A DNA stretch of 64,000 nucleotides, taken from the NCBI GenBank assembly GCA_900766135.1, contig CAAFUF010000003.1, forward strand, positions 186,001 through 250,000. The letters are read 5' to 3'. The notes under the pieces were generated by a model. The model saw only the letters and a program-made list of their open reading frames with translations, was not told the origin of the DNA and made no database searches. The translations under genes and the position numbers were made by a program. Positions 1 to 9,209 of the stretch are shown here, one piece after another. Position 1 is the first letter of the stretch. Each line of letters opens with the position of its first letter. This stretch comes from Paenibacillaceae bacterium. GTDB taxonomy: Bacteria > Bacillota > Bacilli > Paenibacillales > Paenibacillaceae.

Positions 1-1073
1 CCATGTGCGACAAAACGCGGGAGACGGCTCAGCCCTTTCAGCCAAAACAGCTTTTCCGCCGTAACCAGGAACCCGAAATAAAGCCCCCATACGATAAAGT
101 TCCAGCTTGCCCCATGCCATAACCCGGTTAACAACCAGACGATCAGCAGATTGCGCAGTTGCCTCGCGAGTCCTTTCCGGTTGCCGCCAAGCGGAATATA
201 GACGTACTCCCGAAACCAGGAGCCCAAGGAAATATGCCATCTGCGCCAGAATTCCGTGACGCTTCGGGATATATAGGGATAGTTGAAGTTTTTCGTCAAA
301 TCAAACCCGAACATCTTCCCGAGACCGCGGGCCATGTCGGAGTATCCGCTAAAGTCGAAGTAAATTTGCAGCGTGAACGCCAAGATGCCGAGCCAGGCGG
401 AAAGCACGCTGAGCTCTCCCGGAGGCGTCGTTTTGACGTTCGTCCACAACAAGCCGATCTGGTTAGCCAGCAAAGCTTTCTTGGCGAGGCCTCGAATAAA
501 CAGCTCCGCCCCTCTTCCAAATCGGTCAAGCGTCATGTGCCGGGCAACAAGCTGCCGGGCGATATCGCTGTATTTGACGATGGGACCGGCCACAAGCTGG
601 GGGAACATCGCCACGTAAGCGCCGAACGAGATCAAGTTGCGCTGTACGGTCGCTTTACGCCGGTAAACGTCGATCACGTAAGACATCGTTTGAAACGTAT
701 AAAAGGAGATGCCAAGCGGCAGCGGAAGATCCGCCGTCTGCAGGTGTAGGTGTAATAACCCGTTCAGATTGTCCACGGCAAACCCGGCATACTTGAAGAA
801 GAACAATACGCCTAGATTGACGATGAGGGAACCGGCCAATAGGCCGTTGGCGATCCCATACCGCTCCCGATGCTTCTCAAACATTAGCCCGACCGCATAA
901 TTGAACAAGGTGGAGAATATCATGATGAACAGATATATGGGCTCTCCCCAAGCGTAAAATACCAGGCTGGCCGCGAGCAGGACGGCGTTTCTAAGCTTCG
1001 GGGGCGATAAATAATAGGCGAGCAAGGTCGCCGGCAAAAATTGAAACAGGAAGATCAGGCTGCTAAATACCAC
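1..1073 (-). CDS. MBOAT family membrane O-acyltransferase (AlgI/DltB-like), 3' end outside window
   Basis: About 357 codons are visible and the gene runs off the left edge. The family moves acyl groups across the membrane onto secreted or cell-surface polymers. Many hydrophobic helices are visible. The signature YFDFSGYSDMARGLG lies near nt 305-360, and WHISLGSWFREYVYIPLGG and TGLWHGASWNF follow; the His of the last motif is the expected catalytic residue. I place the start at GTG 1073, giving MVFSSLIFLF as is usual for the family, because AAAGGGGGAAG lies just upstream; an in-frame ATG at 1100 is possible. It follows the SGNH lipoprotein gene by 48 nt, and MBOAT plus SGNH pairs commonly O-acetylate envelope polysaccharide. 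The substrate is unknown. Confidence 0.9.
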   Translation of the reverse strand, partial: MVFSSLIFLFQFLPATLLAYYLSPPKLRNAVLLAASLVFYAWGEPIYLFIMIFSTLFNYAVGLMFEKHRERYGIANGLLAGSLIVNLGVLFFFKYAGFAVDNLNGLLHLHLQTADLPLPLGISFYTFQTMSYVIDVYRRKATVQRNLISFGAYVAMFPQLVAGPIVKYSDIARQLVARHMTLDRFGRGAELFIRGLAKKALLANQIGLLWTNVKTTPPGELSVLSAWLGILAFTLQIYFDFSGYSDMARGLGKMFGFDLTKNFNYPYISRSVTEFWRRWHISLGSWFREYVYIPLGGNRKGLARQLRNLLIVWLLTGLWHGASWNFIVWGLYFGFLVTAEKLFWLKGLSRLPRFVAH

Positions 1074-1121
1074 CGCTCTTCCCCCTTTGCTCCGCACCAT
1101 ACAAATGAACCATGGACGCCG

Positions 1122-1811
1122 TCACTCCACCTGTTCCTTCAAGGCTTCCAGCATAAGCGGGTAAAACTCCGGCTTAAAGTGAATGCCGTCCGTATCGTAC
1201 AAATCCGGATGGTTCGCGAAGATCGCGGACAAATCGGCAAACGCGACCTGCTCCTTGGCGGCCATCTCCTTCAGCTTCTCGTTAAAGTCGGGAATAGGTT
1301 GATAACGCGGCTCTTTTCCAAGCGCCTCTTCCGTGACGGGAGTGACCGACAACACCGTGATTTTGGCCTGCGGAAGCTTTTGTTTGATCGTTTCGATCAA
1401 GGCGGTGTAATGGCCGATCGCATATTCCTGCGGATGATCCGTAGGCCAAAGGATATCGTCCGATCCCAACTGAATGAAGATGTGCTTGGGATTTCTCTTG
1501 GTCAGCTCGTCCATATCCCCCATTGCGAATTCAGCCGTTTTTCCCGCTCCGGCCAACACGTTCTCTTCAGCCAGCACCTCGTGATACGCCAAACCTTCCG
1601 TGATGGAATCCCCCAGAAAAACGCTGTTATGAAACAGCGCAACCAGCTTGGATTGCGGTATTCCTGCAGAGGTCTCCTCCAACGTTTGACCGGAAGAGGC
1701 CGGTTGGCCGGTCGTCGGTTCCTTTCCCGCGCTCTGCCCTCCGCAAGCCGCAAGCGAACATACGATCATTCCGGCCAGCCCGATTTCCAGTATCTTTTTC
1801 ATTCTCTTCAC
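1122..1811 (-). CDS. SGNH/GDSL-type hydrolase lipoprotein
   Basis: A 229-aa lipoprotein. The N-terminal signal ends in the lipobox SLAAC with the lipidated Cys at residue 23. The SGNH fold is shown by block I, FLGDSITEG (Ser69), a block with IQLGSDD (about 113-119), and the C-terminal catalytic pair in DTDGIHF (Asp208, His211). Such enzymes are esterases or acyltransferases acting outside the membrane. The next gene downstream on the same strand is the MBOAT acyltransferase, so I infer a two-gene envelope O-acylation unit, with MBOAT moving the acyl group and this lipoprotein transferring or trimming it. The acceptor polymer cannot be read from sequence. Confidence 0.87.
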   Translation of the reverse strand: MKRMKKILEIGLAGMIVCSLAACGGQSAGKEPTTGQPASSGQTLEETSAGIPQSKLVALFHNSVFLGDSITEGLAYHEVLAEENVLAGAGKTAEFAMGDMDELTKRNPKHIFIQLGSDDILWPTDHPQEYAIGHYTALIETIKQKLPQAKITVLSVTPVTEEALGKEPRYQPIPDFNEKLKEMAAKEQVAFADLSAIFANHPDLYDTDGIHFKPEFYPLMLEALKEQVE

Positions 1812-1917
1812 TTTCCTCTCTAGCGGTTTTCTGTCTCACCCAGACAGGATAGCGAAAAGAAATGCAGATCCGGTGCAGACCGGATCAATACGAACTAAAA
1901 TTGGGCCGATCCACGAC

Positions 1918-1952
1918 AAAACAGGCGCAGAACCGAAGTTCTACGCCTGTTT
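1918..1952 (-). terminator. Intrinsic terminator of the two-component operon
   Basis: On the minus strand the stem ACAGGCGTAGAAC pairs with GTTCTGCGCCTGT around a TTCG tetraloop and is followed by TTTT. The 5' arm includes the TAG stop codon of the histidine kinase gene, so the terminator overlaps the coding end. Confidence 0.85.
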
Positions 1953-3764
1953 GCGCAAATCGAAGTAAAACAATACGCCTTCCCCCGTGTTCGTTACGCC
2001 GTAGGAAGAGCCGTGCAACTCCAAAATATTTTTGGCGATCGCCAGGCCTAAACCGGTTCCGCCGGTCGCCGAATTACGCGAGGGTTCCCCGCGATAAAAG
2101 CGATCCCACACTTTTTCCAGCTGCTCTTCCGGAAGATGAACTCCGCGATTTTCGACGCCGACTCTTAGGGTCTCCCCTTCATCGTCCGTGGTGACGAGCA
2201 GGGTCTCCCCTTCCGGCGTATAGCAAATCGCGTTCGTGAGAAAATTGACCAACACTTGTTCGATGCGGTGCCGGTTCGCCACGACTTCCGCGTTTACCAG
2301 CCGGGTGGACAGCATAAGCCGCTTGGCATCCATGTCCGGCGCCAGCTTCCTGCAAACCCGCTCGACGACCGGGACGATTTCGAACGGTTCCGTGTTCATG
2401 GCGTACGTGCCCGACTCGTATTTCGCCAACTCCAGCATGTCCTCGATCAATAAGATCATGCCGTTCACTTCTTCTTCCATGGCCGCGAAATAATAATCCC
2501 GCTTGTGGCCGGCAACTCCGTCCTTGAGCACGGCCAGGCAGCTTTGAATGACGCTCAGCGGCGTCTTCAACTCATGCGAAACGCCGGCGATAAACTCTTT
2601 TCGCGTATGCTCCAGCTGCTTTTCCTTTTCGATGTCCCTCTCTAACTGCCGGATATGGGAATGCAGACGCTCGGATAGTTCGTTGATGCTGCCGGACAGC
2701 TGTCCCAATTCATCCCGGCTGCGCACCGGCAATTTCTCGGAGAAGTCCAGCCGGGCGATCTGCCTGGTGGTCCGGTTCATCCGCAGCAACGGCCGGGCAA
2801 TCCGACGGGAAACGTAAAGCGAGGCCGCCACGGCCAGCAGCAATGCGGCGATGATCATATAGCCAACATAGCTTTGCATCACTTCCGCGGCCTCGCTGAC
2901 GGGTTGAAGCGACATCATGGCGAAGATGTAAGACGGCTTGCCGTTCACGCTTTCGATGCGTTTCACGATTAACTTGTAATTCACGTCGTTCTCCGTAAAA
3001 TCCAACGCCTCGCCGTTTTCGTCGTCGTAGTCTCCATACAGCAGGTCCGCCTGAAAAGCTTTGATCCGTTCCAGGAATAAGCGGTTCGCATAGCGGGTGA
3101 CGCCGTCTCCTTCCGGCAACCGAAGGTTTGTGATCATCCCCCGGACCAGCACCGAGGGGTATTTCTCGCGATACAGCTCCGGATTGGGGTAACGCGGGAC
3201 AACCTCGTATTCCTTATGAACCAATGGAGCATTTTCCAAGCGATCTTCCTCGCGTAAACCGGAAACGTCATTGCTCGCTCGCTGCGGCATGAACCGATCG
3301 TTCATCAGGAGGCCTTCGATCGCAATCGGCCCGCCTTCCAGAACCCAGGTGCCGCCGAAAACGTTCAGCGGATTATCCGCGCTGAAATCGTCCATGTCCG
3401 CCATGGTGTAAAGGGGGATCGTCAGCGATTGTCCGGAGAGACCGGGAGCGCCGTCCGCTTGGTTCAAACGGACCTCGATGGCAAAATCGCCGGAATCCAG
3501 CAAATTCCCTGATTCGTCCAATGCCGCGATCCAGATGCCATGCTCCCGATCATATTCTTGCTCCAATTCGCCCACGGCTTTCGGTTCTCCCTCCGTTTTG
3601 AGGTACTCCTGTTCGAAGGCATTTACGGAGGTTATTGCTTCATCCACCTTTTGCTGCATGTAGAATTGTTTGAAAAACACGGTTTGGCCGGCGAAAATCA
3701 GTACCACGATAAACAGGCAAAGTGCCGTCGTCAGCAAAAAGAGCTTGAGAACGATCCCCCTCAT
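1941..3764 (-). CDS. Membrane sensor histidine kinase (HAMP-HisKA-HATPase)
   Basis: A 607-aa sensor kinase. The N-terminal membrane helix (about 5-28) is followed by an extracytoplasmic sensor of about 270 residues with no recognisable fold, a second helix (about 300-318), a HAMP linker, a HisKA domain with phosphoacceptor His397 in SHELKTPLS, and a HATPase domain with an N box (NFLTNAICYTPEG) and the G-box GGTGLGLAIAKN. The frame is open further upstream, but ATG 3764 (or 3767) follows GAGGAG and overlaps the stop of the response regulator gene as ATGATGA, which indicates translational coupling. It phosphorylates that regulator in all likelihood. The signal is unknown. Confidence 0.9.
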   Translation of the reverse strand: MRGIVLKLFLLTTALCLFIVVLIFAGQTVFFKQFYMQQKVDEAITSVNAFEQEYLKTEGEPKAVGELEQEYDREHGIWIAALDESGNLLDSGDFAIEVRLNQADGAPGLSGQSLTIPLYTMADMDDFSADNPLNVFGGTWVLEGGPIAIEGLLMNDRFMPQRASNDVSGLREEDRLENAPLVHKEYEVVPRYPNPELYREKYPSVLVRGMITNLRLPEGDGVTRYANRLFLERIKAFQADLLYGDYDDENGEALDFTENDVNYKLIVKRIESVNGKPSYIFAMMSLQPVSEAAEVMQSYVGYMIIAALLLAVAASLYVSRRIARPLLRMNRTTRQIARLDFSEKLPVRSRDELGQLSGSINELSERLHSHIRQLERDIEKEKQLEHTRKEFIAGVSHELKTPLSVIQSCLAVLKDGVAGHKRDYYFAAMEEEVNGMILLIEDMLELAKYESGTYAMNTEPFEIVPVVERVCRKLAPDMDAKRLMLSTRLVNAEVVANRHRIEQVLVNFLTNAICYTPEGETLLVTTDDEGETLRVGVENRGVHLPEEQLEKVWDRFYRGEPSRNSATGGTGLGLAIAKNILELHGSSYGVTNTGEGVLFYFDLRKQA

Positions 3765-4441
3765 CATGGCTGCTCCTCGAATTTGTAACCCGCTCGCATG
3801 ACGGTCACGATGCATTTGGCTTTATCGCCCAATTTCGCCCGCAAATTTCGCATATGGCTGTTGATCGTTCGTTCGTCCCCGGGAAAATCATATCCCCAGA
3901 TTTTCGTCATCAATTGCTCCCGGGTCACGATATTTCCTTTGTTCTTCATGAGATAAGTCAACATTTCGAATTCCGTGTAGGTCAGGCTGCATTCTTTCCC
4001 GTCGAGCGTAACCGAACGGGAAGCGAGCCGGATCGCGATCCCGGCTGCCGACAGCAAGTCTTTCCCCTGACCGGGAAGGCTCCGGGGTTCCAAAAAACGT
4101 TTGGCCCTCGCCATCAAAATCGGCGGGCTGCACGGCTTGACGACGTAATCGTCCGCGCCCAGCTCGAATCCGAGCAAGGTGTCATCTTCATCCGAACGGG
4201 CCGTCAGCATGATGATCGGGACCTCCGACACTTTGCGGATCCGTTGGCACACCGACCATCCGTCCAGTTCCGGCAGCATGATGTCAAGGAGGATCAAATC
4301 GACCGGATGCTCCTCGAACAACGCCATTGCCTGCTTCCCGTCGCCGGCCTCCAATACGCCGTATCCTTCGTTCAGCATATAATCTTTGATAATCTCCCGC
4401 AAAAGGAGTTTGTCTTCGACTATTAAAATCGTTTTGGACAT
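3764..4441 (-). CDS. OmpR/PhoB-family response regulator
   Basis: A 225-aa regulator. The receiver domain has the acidic pair at 9-10, phosphoacceptor Asp53 in LLDIMLPELDG, Thr80 and Lys102, so it is a complete phosphorylation site. The C-terminal winged-helix DNA-binding domain ends in INSHMRNLRAKLGDK and VMRAGYKFE. It is the first gene of the operon with the histidine kinase, whose start overlaps this stop codon. Target genes are not evident; the neighbouring SGNH/MBOAT unit is a possible target by position only. Confidence 0.92.
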   Translation of the reverse strand: MSKTILIVEDKLLLREIIKDYMLNEGYGVLEAGDGKQAMALFEEHPVDLILLDIMLPELDGWSVCQRIRKVSEVPIIMLTARSDEDDTLLGFELGADDYVVKPCSPPILMARAKRFLEPRSLPGQGKDLLSAAGIAIRLASRSVTLDGKECSLTYTEFEMLTYLMKNKGNIVTREQLMTKIWGYDFPGDERTINSHMRNLRAKLGDKAKCIVTVMRAGYKFEEQP

Positions 4442-4534
4442 GGTTCTACCTCTCTACCAACGTGTTGAATATTCCCAAGCCTACACTAAAGGTTTTTTCC
4501 GAAAACATCAACCAACCGAAGCGCTGAGTTATAA

Positions 4535-4574
4535 CAAAAAGGCAGTCGAGCTAAGCTAGTCGGCCGCCTTTTTG
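4535..4574 (-). terminator. Intrinsic terminator downstream of topB
   Basis: On the minus strand AAAAAGGC at one end pairs with GCCTTTTT at the other, with weaker internal pairing (CGA with TCG), and a T-run follows. It lies between the topB stop and the response regulator gene. Confidence 0.7.
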
Positions 4575-4602
4575 TTAATATCATTAACGAAAGAAATATG
4601 AA

Positions 4603-6894
4603 TTATGAAGTAGAAGAGGCGACTGTAGGATCGGTCTGCTCCAGAGTAAGCTTCCCGGTATTGCGGTCTGTCAATACAATGCGCCCTTTGACTTCTCCGC
4701 CGTCTTGTTTGAACGACAATAGCTGCGTCTGGCCTTTGGTCAGCAGCGAGTTAAGCATGGCCGGCGAGATCTTCTTGCCGCCAAATTCCTTCCAAATGAC
4801 GAAGCCGCAGCCTTGCTTGTAGTGCGTGCAGCCGTAGCCCTTGCGGCCTTCGATCAGCTGACCGCCACAGCCTTCGCGCGGGCAAGGCGCAAGCGGCTGC
4901 AGACTTGTCGCCGGCGGTTTCCCGTCAGCCGCAGCCTTCGCCTTCGCCGAGCGACGTTCGCCCGTCCCGGAGCGGGCGGTTTTGCCGCTGCCGGTACCGC
5001 TGCGGCTTCCGCCGCGTCGACCGCCTTTGTCCGCCTCCTCCGTACCGAACATGGAGGCGTCCGCTTTCTGCTGCGTGCGCACCTTCTCGATGATCGAGAT
5101 CGTGAAACGCCGCACGTTATCCATAAACTTTTCCCGGGCCGCTTCGCCTTTGGAAATTTGATACAACCGCCGCTCCCATTGCCCCGTCATCTCCGGCGAG
5201 GTCAGCAGCTCGACGCCGGCGCGCCGGATCAGCTCCACCGCTGTACGGCCTTTCTGCGTTACCGTGATCTTCTTTCCCTGCATTGTAATGTATCCCACAT
5301 TTTTCAGCCGTTCGATCGTTGCCGCCCGCGTAGCCGGAGTGCCAAGGCCGGCATCCTTCATCGCATCGCGCAGCTCTTCGTTCTCGAGCTGCTTCCCGGC
5401 GCTCTCCATCGCTTTCAGCAGCGTCCCCTCTGTGAAATGCTTCGGCGGCTGCGTGGCCTTCTCCTTCGCTTCTGCGCCTGTACATTGCACCGGACGGTCC
5501 TTGTCGATCTGGAACGGTTCGCTGACCAGATCCTCGGTTTCTTCTTCTTCGTCCTTTTTCTTCCCGCGTCCGCTTCCGGATTTCGTCCCGTCGTCCCCCG
5601 GCAAACACACCTTCCACCCGAGGGAGAGCAATTCCTTCACATTCGTTTTGAACGTTTCGCCTTCCACTTCGGTCAGAACGGTGTGCTGCTTATATTCCGC
5701 CGCCGGATAGAAATGTGACAAGAACCGCCGGATCACAAGGTCGTAAACGTTCTGCTCTTCCTTGCTTAACGTGCCTGGACGCCGAAGCGTCGGCAAGATC
5801 GCATGGTGGTCTTCCACCCGCGTCGGATTGCAAACCGCTTTGTTGCCGACATGGACCAGGCTAGGCCGGCCGCCTTCCGCCAGCTCCTTATAGCTCGACG
5901 ATTTCAACATATGCAACACCTTGTGCATGCCGTCGATATTTTGCTCGGTTACGTAGTTGGAGCTCGTCCGCGGATAGGAGATCACCTTATGGCGTTCATA
6001 CAGCGCCTGAGCGATATCCAGCGTCTTTTTGGCGGAATAGCCAAATTTCGCATTGGCCTCCCGTTGCAACAAGGTCAGATCGTACAGCTTGTACGGATAT
6101 TCCTTTGTCTCTTTGACCTCGTATTCGGTGATCCCCCCTTCCTTGCCGCGAACCTTCTCGGCGATGGCCGCCGCTTTCTCCCCGTCCGTGAGCCGGTCGC
6201 CCTGCCAGCTTCCCGTATACTTGCGGGCGTCCTGCTCGAATTCCGCTTTGATCTCATAGTAGGTCAGCGAATCAAAATTCTCAATTTCCTTCTGACGGTC
6301 GTAAATCAGCGCCAGCACCGGGGTTTGCACGCGACCAACCGACAGCAGCTCCCGGTGTTTGGTTGTAAACGCCCGCGTGGCGTTCATTCCGATCAGCCAA
6401 TCCGCTTCGCTGCGCGCCCGTGCGGCCAGCGTCAAGTTCTCGAACTCGGACGCGTCATGCAGCTCGGCAAAGCCTTTGGCGATGCTCTCGCTGGTCAAGT
6501 CGGAAATCCACAGCCGTTTAACGGGCTGGGTTAATTTCAACTGCTGCTGGATTAGCGCAAAAATATACTGCCCTTCGCGTGCGGCATCGCAGGCATTCAC
6601 GATCGCGTCGCAGCGTTTGGCGAGCTCGCCGATCGTTTTCAACTGGTCTTTCGTCCGCGGATTCGGCACGATCTTGAACCGGTCCGGCAGAATCGGCAGG
6701 TCGCCGAAATTCCAGCGTTTGTATTTTTCGTCATAGGCATCCGGCTCGGCCAGGCCCAGCAAATGACCTATCGCCCAAGTAATGATGTAGCGCTCTCCCT
6801 CCAGATAGGACCGATTGTTCTTCGCTTTCGGCTCAATCACCGCGGCGATCGTTCGTCCCATGTCCGGTTTTTCGGCTATTACGAGCGTTTTCAT
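4603..6894 (-). CDS. topB: DNA topoisomerase III (type IA)
   Basis: A 763-aa type IA topoisomerase that relaxes or decatenates DNA by single-strand passage. The N-terminal Toprim domain shows VIAEKP with Glu8 and NACDAAREG (Asp103). The catalytic Tyr307 lies in ISYPRTSSNYV, and SVGRVQTPVLALI is the usual family block. The C-terminal part has a Gly/Ser/Arg/Ala-rich linker (about 625-660) and a Cys-rich zinc-finger-like tail with four cysteines between CPREGC and QGCGF. The flexible basic linker is typical of paralogues in Bacillota. The gene appears monocistronic, with terminators before and after it. Confidence 0.95.
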   Translation of the reverse strand: MKTLVIAEKPDMGRTIAAVIEPKAKNNRSYLEGERYIITWAIGHLLGLAEPDAYDEKYKRWNFGDLPILPDRFKIVPNPRTKDQLKTIGELAKRCDAIVNACDAAREGQYIFALIQQQLKLTQPVKRLWISDLTSESIAKGFAELHDASEFENLTLAARARSEADWLIGMNATRAFTTKHRELLSVGRVQTPVLALIYDRQKEIENFDSLTYYEIKAEFEQDARKYTGSWQGDRLTDGEKAAAIAEKVRGKEGGITEYEVKETKEYPYKLYDLTLLQREANAKFGYSAKKTLDIAQALYERHKVISYPRTSSNYVTEQNIDGMHKVLHMLKSSSYKELAEGGRPSLVHVGNKAVCNPTRVEDHHAILPTLRRPGTLSKEEQNVYDLVIRRFLSHFYPAAEYKQHTVLTEVEGETFKTNVKELLSLGWKVCLPGDDGTKSGSGRGKKKDEEEETEDLVSEPFQIDKDRPVQCTGAEAKEKATQPPKHFTEGTLLKAMESAGKQLENEELRDAMKDAGLGTPATRAATIERLKNVGYITMQGKKITVTQKGRTAVELIRRAGVELLTSPEMTGQWERRLYQISKGEAAREKFMDNVRRFTISIIEKVRTQQKADASMFGTEEADKGGRRGGSRSGTGSGKTARSGTGERRSAKAKAAADGKPPATSLQPLAPCPREGCGGQLIEGRKGYGCTHYKQGCGFVIWKEFGGKKISPAMLNSLLTKGQTQLLSFKQDGGEVKGRIVLTDRNTGKLTLEQTDPTVASSTS

Positions 6895-6929
6895 GCTTAA
6901 GCGCCCCTCTTCCTCTGTCTCTCGAATCT

Positions 6930-6957
6930 AAAAAAGAGCCGCGCTCCGCGCAGCTCT
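6930..6957 (-). terminator. Intrinsic terminator downstream of gltD
   Basis: On the minus strand AGAGCTGCGC pairs with GCGCGGCTCT around GGA, followed by six T residues. It separates gltD from topB. Confidence 0.88.
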
Positions 6958-7030
6958 AGTAAGCTAGTACCTATTATAGCATATGGACCCAGAATCGTCC
7001 TGCAAAAATGTTGCGGCCGGCTGCAGAACG

Positions 7031-8518
7031 TTACGCCAGCACCGTCGAACCCATCAGGTATTTATCCACTTCGCGGGCCGCCTCCCGGCCTTCGTTGATG
7101 GCCCAGACGACCAAGCTTTGACCGCGGCGCATGTCGCCGGCAGCAAACACTTTATCGACATTCGTTTTGAATTGGCCGTATTTCGCTTTTACGTTCGTGC
7201 GGCGGTCTCTTTCCAGACCGAGTTGATCCGCCAGCGTCGATTCCGGACCGTCGAACCCGATCGCTATGAGCGCCAGTTGCGCCGGGAAGACGCGTTCCGT
7301 GCCCGGGATCGGCTGATAGATTTTGCGCCCGGTCTCATCAACAGTCCGCTGGATCTGCACGGTGTGCAGTTCCTTCAAGTCCCCGTGCTCGTCGCCAACG
7401 AATCGCGTCGTCATGATCGAGAATTCACGCGGATCGCTGCCGAACAACGCTTTGGCTTCTTCCTGGGCATAGTCGAGCGTGTAGACGTTCGGGAACTGCG
7501 GCCAAGGGTTGTTGATCGGATCGCGTTCAAGCGGGGCTTTGGCATGCGTGCCGAATTGCGTGATGCTGTTGCACCCGTGGCGCAGCGCCGTCGCTACGCA
7601 GTCGGAGCCCGTGTCGCCGCCGCCGATCACGATGACGTCCTTCCCTTCGGCGGACAAATATTGCCCGTCGGTCAAGCCGGAGTCCAGGTAGCTCTTAATC
7701 GTACCGTTCAAGAACGGCATTGCGTAATGAACGCCGTTCAGGTCGCTGCCTTCGATGTTGAATTCGCGAGGTTTTGTGGCCCCGCCGCACAGCACCACGG
7801 CGTCGAATTCGTCGACGAGTTGCTGCGCTGGGATGTCTTTGCCAATCTCCGTATTGGTAACGAATTTGACGCCTTCCGCGGCCAACAGGTCAACGCGGCG
7901 CTGTACCACCGATTTGTCCAGCTTCATCGTCGGGATCCCGTACATCAAGAGACCTCCGATCCGGTCCGACCGCTCGTAGACGGTAACTTCGTGGCCCGCT
8001 TTATTCAATTGGGCGGCGCAAGCCAGACCGGCCGGTCCGGAGCCGACGACCGCGACTTTACGGCCTGTCCGCTTCTCCGGAGGTTCGGGTACGACCCAGC
8101 CTTCCTCAAAGCCTTTATCGATAATCGCCTGCTCAATCGTCTTGATCGTCACCGGTTGCCCGATCAGGCCTACCGTGCAAGAACCTTCGCAAGGCGCAGG
8201 ACATACCCGGCCCGTGAATTCCGGAAAATTGTTTGTTTTGTGCAAACGGTCAAGCGCCTCTTTCCACAAGTCGCGGTAGACCAGATTATTCCACTCCGGA
8301 ATCAAGTTATGGACCGGGCATCCCGCCGTCCCGCCGACCATATCGATTCCCGTGTGGCAATACGGCGTGCCGCAATCCATACAGCGCGCACCTTGGGTGC
8401 GCAGCTCCTCGTCGGACATGTGCTTATGAAATTCCTCCCAGTCCTTCACCCGTTCGGACGGGCTCCGATCCCCGGGAAGTTCGCGTTTGAACTCCATAAA
8501 TCCTGTTGGTGTAGACAT
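7031..8518 (-). CDS. gltD: Glutamate synthase (NADPH) small subunit
   Basis: A 495-aa flavoprotein that passes electrons from NADPH to the large subunit GltB, which makes glutamate from glutamine and 2-oxoglutarate. The N-terminal Fe-S cysteines are C46-x2-C49-x4-C54 and CPAPCEGSC (106-114). The FAD-binding loop is VVGSGPAGLA (about 158-167) and the NADPH-binding loop is VIGGGDTGSD (about 297-306). ATG 8518 is chosen because GGGGGA lies 8 nt upstream; the frame is open a further 11 codons. No gltB is adjacent, which is unusual since gltB and gltD are often together, so the large subunit must be elsewhere or this is a GltD-like oxidoreductase. Confidence 0.9.
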   Translation of the reverse strand: MSTPTGFMEFKRELPGDRSPSERVKDWEEFHKHMSDEELRTQGARCMDCGTPYCHTGIDMVGGTAGCPVHNLIPEWNNLVYRDLWKEALDRLHKTNNFPEFTGRVCPAPCEGSCTVGLIGQPVTIKTIEQAIIDKGFEEGWVVPEPPEKRTGRKVAVVGSGPAGLACAAQLNKAGHEVTVYERSDRIGGLLMYGIPTMKLDKSVVQRRVDLLAAEGVKFVTNTEIGKDIPAQQLVDEFDAVVLCGGATKPREFNIEGSDLNGVHYAMPFLNGTIKSYLDSGLTDGQYLSAEGKDVIVIGGGDTGSDCVATALRHGCNSITQFGTHAKAPLERDPINNPWPQFPNVYTLDYAQEEAKALFGSDPREFSIMTTRFVGDEHGDLKELHTVQIQRTVDETGRKIYQPIPGTERVFPAQLALIAIGFDGPESTLADQLGLERDRRTNVKAKYGQFKTNVDKVFAAGDMRRGQSLVVWAINEGREAAREVDKYLMGSTVLA

Positions 8519-8557
8519 CAAAAAGTTCCCCCATCCGTTTATCTTGTTCAATGAAAC

Positions 8558-8604
8558 AAAAAAGTCTGCCGATCATCCGTTCCGGACGAAATGTGACTTT
8601 TTTT
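8558..8604 (-). terminator. Probable terminator between the folA gene and gltD
   Basis: On the minus strand AAAAAAAGTC pairs with GACTTTTTT, enclosing a second stem (TCGTCC with GGATGA). It follows the dihydrofolate reductase gene by about 90 nt and precedes gltD by about 40 nt, so it could also act as a leader attenuator for gltD. Confidence 0.6.
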
Positions 8605-8692
8605 ACGCCGTCATTAGTGTATCTTGATGTTAGCATTCGGGGGAACTGTTATTAATGGATTAATGATATGATAATTTGTACTTATTATCACA

Positions 8693-9184
8693 TCATTTGC
8701 GGCGTTCATAAGTCAGAAAACGGTAATCATAAGGATTCTTCTCGTCACGTACCCCCTGCTCTTCATGGACTAATTCAAAATCTTCCCATGAGAAGTGAGG
8801 GAAAAATACGTCCCCTTCGATGTCTTCGTCGATCCGGGTTACCAGCAGCCGGTCTGCCGTCGGCAGGAAGTTTTGGAACACCCCCGCGCCGCCGATAACC
8901 ATCAGTTCGCCGCGCTCCGCGTAGGTCAACGCTTCATCCACCGAATGAACGACATCGGCGCCTTCCGCTTCGTAAGAGACGTCGGCCGTGAGCACGACGC
9001 TATGCCGGTTAGGCAGCGGTTTGCTGCCCATCGATTCCCAAGTTTTGCGACCCATTAGAATTGTTTTCCCTGTCGTCTGCGCCTTAAAGAACTTCAAATC
9101 GGCCGGCAGCCTCCAGGGCAGCTGATTATTCCGGCCGATGGCCCCATTCCGGGACATCGCCCAGATGAGCGTAATCCTCCCCAT
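8693..9184 (-). CDS. folA: Dihydrofolate reductase
   Basis: A 163-aa enzyme that reduces dihydrofolate to tetrahydrofolate with NADPH. The family blocks are clear: IWAMSRNGAIGRNNQLPW near the N-terminus, the catalytic acid Asp29 in LPADLKFF, GRKTWESMG, and the NADPH-binding GGAGVFQNFLP. Length is normal for bacterial DHFR (about 160). It lies 25 nt downstream of thyA on the same strand, which makes sense because thymidylate synthase oxidises the folate that this enzyme regenerates. Nothing unusual is seen in the active site. Confidence 0.96.
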   Translation of the reverse strand: MGRITLIWAMSRNGAIGRNNQLPWRLPADLKFFKAQTTGKTILMGRKTWESMGSKPLPNRHSVVLTADVSYEAEGADVVHSVDEALTYAERGELMVIGGAGVFQNFLPTADRLLVTRIDEDIEGDVFFPHFSWEDFELVHEEQGVRDEKNPYDYRFLTYERRK

Positions 9185-9209
9185 GCGATACCGCCCTTTC
9201 TCACAGTTT

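Noticed and set aside
6983..8554. A 523-codon plus-strand frame opposite gltD
   Set aside because: The minus strand carries the complete GltD motifs, and the plus frame has no recognisable domain.
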